The position numbers and the translations under genes are program-made. From Globomyces pollinis-pini (taxonomy: Eukaryota; Chytridiomycota; Chytridiomycetes; Rhizophydiales; Globomycetaceae): a DNA stretch of 10,361 nt. The notes below the pieces were generated by a model. The model did no database searches. It saw only the letters and a list, made by a program, of their open reading frames with translations, and was not told where the DNA came from. The stretch lies in NCBI GenBank assembly GCA_025399215.1, contig MU621557.1, positions 1 to 10,361 of the forward strand, read 5' to 3'. Shown here piece by piece: positions 9,801 through 10,361 of the stretch; position 1 is the first letter of the stretch; each line of letters starts with the position of its first letter.

Positions 9801-10361
9801 CACACATTTCAATCCTGCTGTTTCCAATGCAAGTATGAATAAATCGCAACAGTTACAGAAAGAACAACGAAAATCAATAATGAAATCCAATGCCTCATTA
9901 ACTGACAGTATAGACATTCAAGTTGATAGCAGCACCAAAGCTAATATACAACGAAAAAAAGATGACATGAAAAGCAGGAAACTGCAAACAATTGCGGATG
10001 CCGCCAAACCAGCTAAACGGACTTGGTACCAAGATTTAGATTTCCTATGGAACAAGTACAAACCATCTACCACTTACTGCCCTTTGACTCCCCAACTACC
10101 GTTCACAAAAATATGGAACAGCATTATAGATGTCATATTGTGTGTTATTGTCATACTGCTTCCAATCCCTTTCGGGTTTGCATCAATGGAGTATATCCTG
10201 CCTCAATTGAGTATCGTCAATCTGGTTATATCTATTCTTGATTTGATGGTCAAACTGCAAACAGGCCATTTGCATCACCAAGAGATCGAAATGGAACCAA
10301 AGAAATTAATCAGCATTTATTCGCGAGATGGAACTTTCCTCTTTGATTTCTTGACAGGGTT
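6854..10361 (+). CDS. Tandem-repeat HCN/CNG-like cation channel (3' partial)
   Basis: Nine exons in the window (6854-7078, 7115-7157, 7184-7868, 7894-8025, 8056-8181, 8211-8385, 8413-8653, 8680-9438, 9467-10361+), introns 25-36 nt, give at least 1093 aa. Residues 1-60 look like a coiled coil. Repeat 1 runs S1 (about 162-185), S2, S3, S4 (261-281), S5, a pore with filter TAGFG (360-364), S6 ending LDSSGRQFNEKLEEVNQY as in HCN channels, C-linker (YFDEDKILAELNHPLR) and a cyclic-nucleotide-binding domain (about 475-600) with EYFGEISLL and R553TAS, the phosphate-binding arginine. A Ser/Asn/Pro-rich linker (about 610-985) leads into repeat 2, whose S1-S3 (1011-1093) match repeat 1 at IWNS and at TG-x5-QExEM. 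It should be a plasma-membrane cation channel opened or tuned by cAMP or cGMP. Tandem CNGK channels of sea urchins are a precedent. The alternative, two genes split near 9452-9550, is less likely because coding-like sequence is open from 9467 with no promoter-like gap. Confidence 0.9.
9439..9466 (+). other. 28-nt intron joining the two channel repeats
   Basis: GTAATA...CTAG, 28 nt, phase 1, with AACTGAT as a possible branch site. Removing it converts a stop at 9450-9452 into a continuous frame running to the window edge. Its length, ends and phase match the other introns here. This one join decides whether the locus is a two-unit channel or two adjacent genes. Confidence 0.75.

Overview
The window is AT-rich, intron-rich eukaryotic nuclear DNA with very tightly packed genes. 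All seven genes read cleanly, but six need splicing, and nearly all of the 27 introns I infer are only 25-31 nt (longest 43). Several clues point to an early-diverging, possibly zoosporic fungus or fungal relative of the Rozella/chytrid/blastocladiomycete type. The purine gene is the bifunctional GARS-AIRS fusion (fungal ADE5,7 layout, not the trifunctional animal one). The first gene resembles the fungal WBP2-like/UPF0664 proteins. The RCC1 protein looks fungal. An HCN/CNG-type cation channel and a BORC lysosome-positioning subunit fit an organism with flagellated or animal-like cell biology. The assignment is inference, not proof.

Layout from left to right. A WBP2/UPF0664-like GRAM protein with a C-terminal PPxY motif lies on + (124-763). 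Only 42 bp later, convergently, ends the ADE5,7 gene on - (806-3368, 8 exons). Upstream of it on - is a 4-exon gene (3527-4262) recognisable as the BORC subunit BORCS5/myrlysin. It is divergent from a complete 6-exon RCC1, the Ran guanine nucleotide exchange factor, on + (4347-5760). Next come two tandem paralogues of an unrecognised coiled-coil family: a short single-exon copy (5862-6074), and a longer copy (6171-6744) whose single 28-nt intron joins the coiled coil to a B-box-like zinc finger.

The rest of the window (6854 to the right edge) is one large + gene with at least 9 exons. It begins with a coiled coil, then a complete HCN-like channel unit (S1-S6, pore, C-linker, cyclic-nucleotide-binding domain), then a long Ser/Asn-rich linker. 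A 28-nt intron then leads in frame into the S1-S3 region of a second, homologous channel unit that runs off the window. So the gene apparently encodes a tandem-repeat cyclic-nucleotide-gated channel. Its first unit has lost the charged residues of the voltage sensor, while the second keeps the S2 and S3 acidic residues. This is the most unusual item in the window.

No stretch over 300 bases is gene-free. I saw no rRNA, tRNA, mobile element or CRISPR. Exon boundaries come from reading frame, GT-AG ends and family alignment from memory, not from transcript data.
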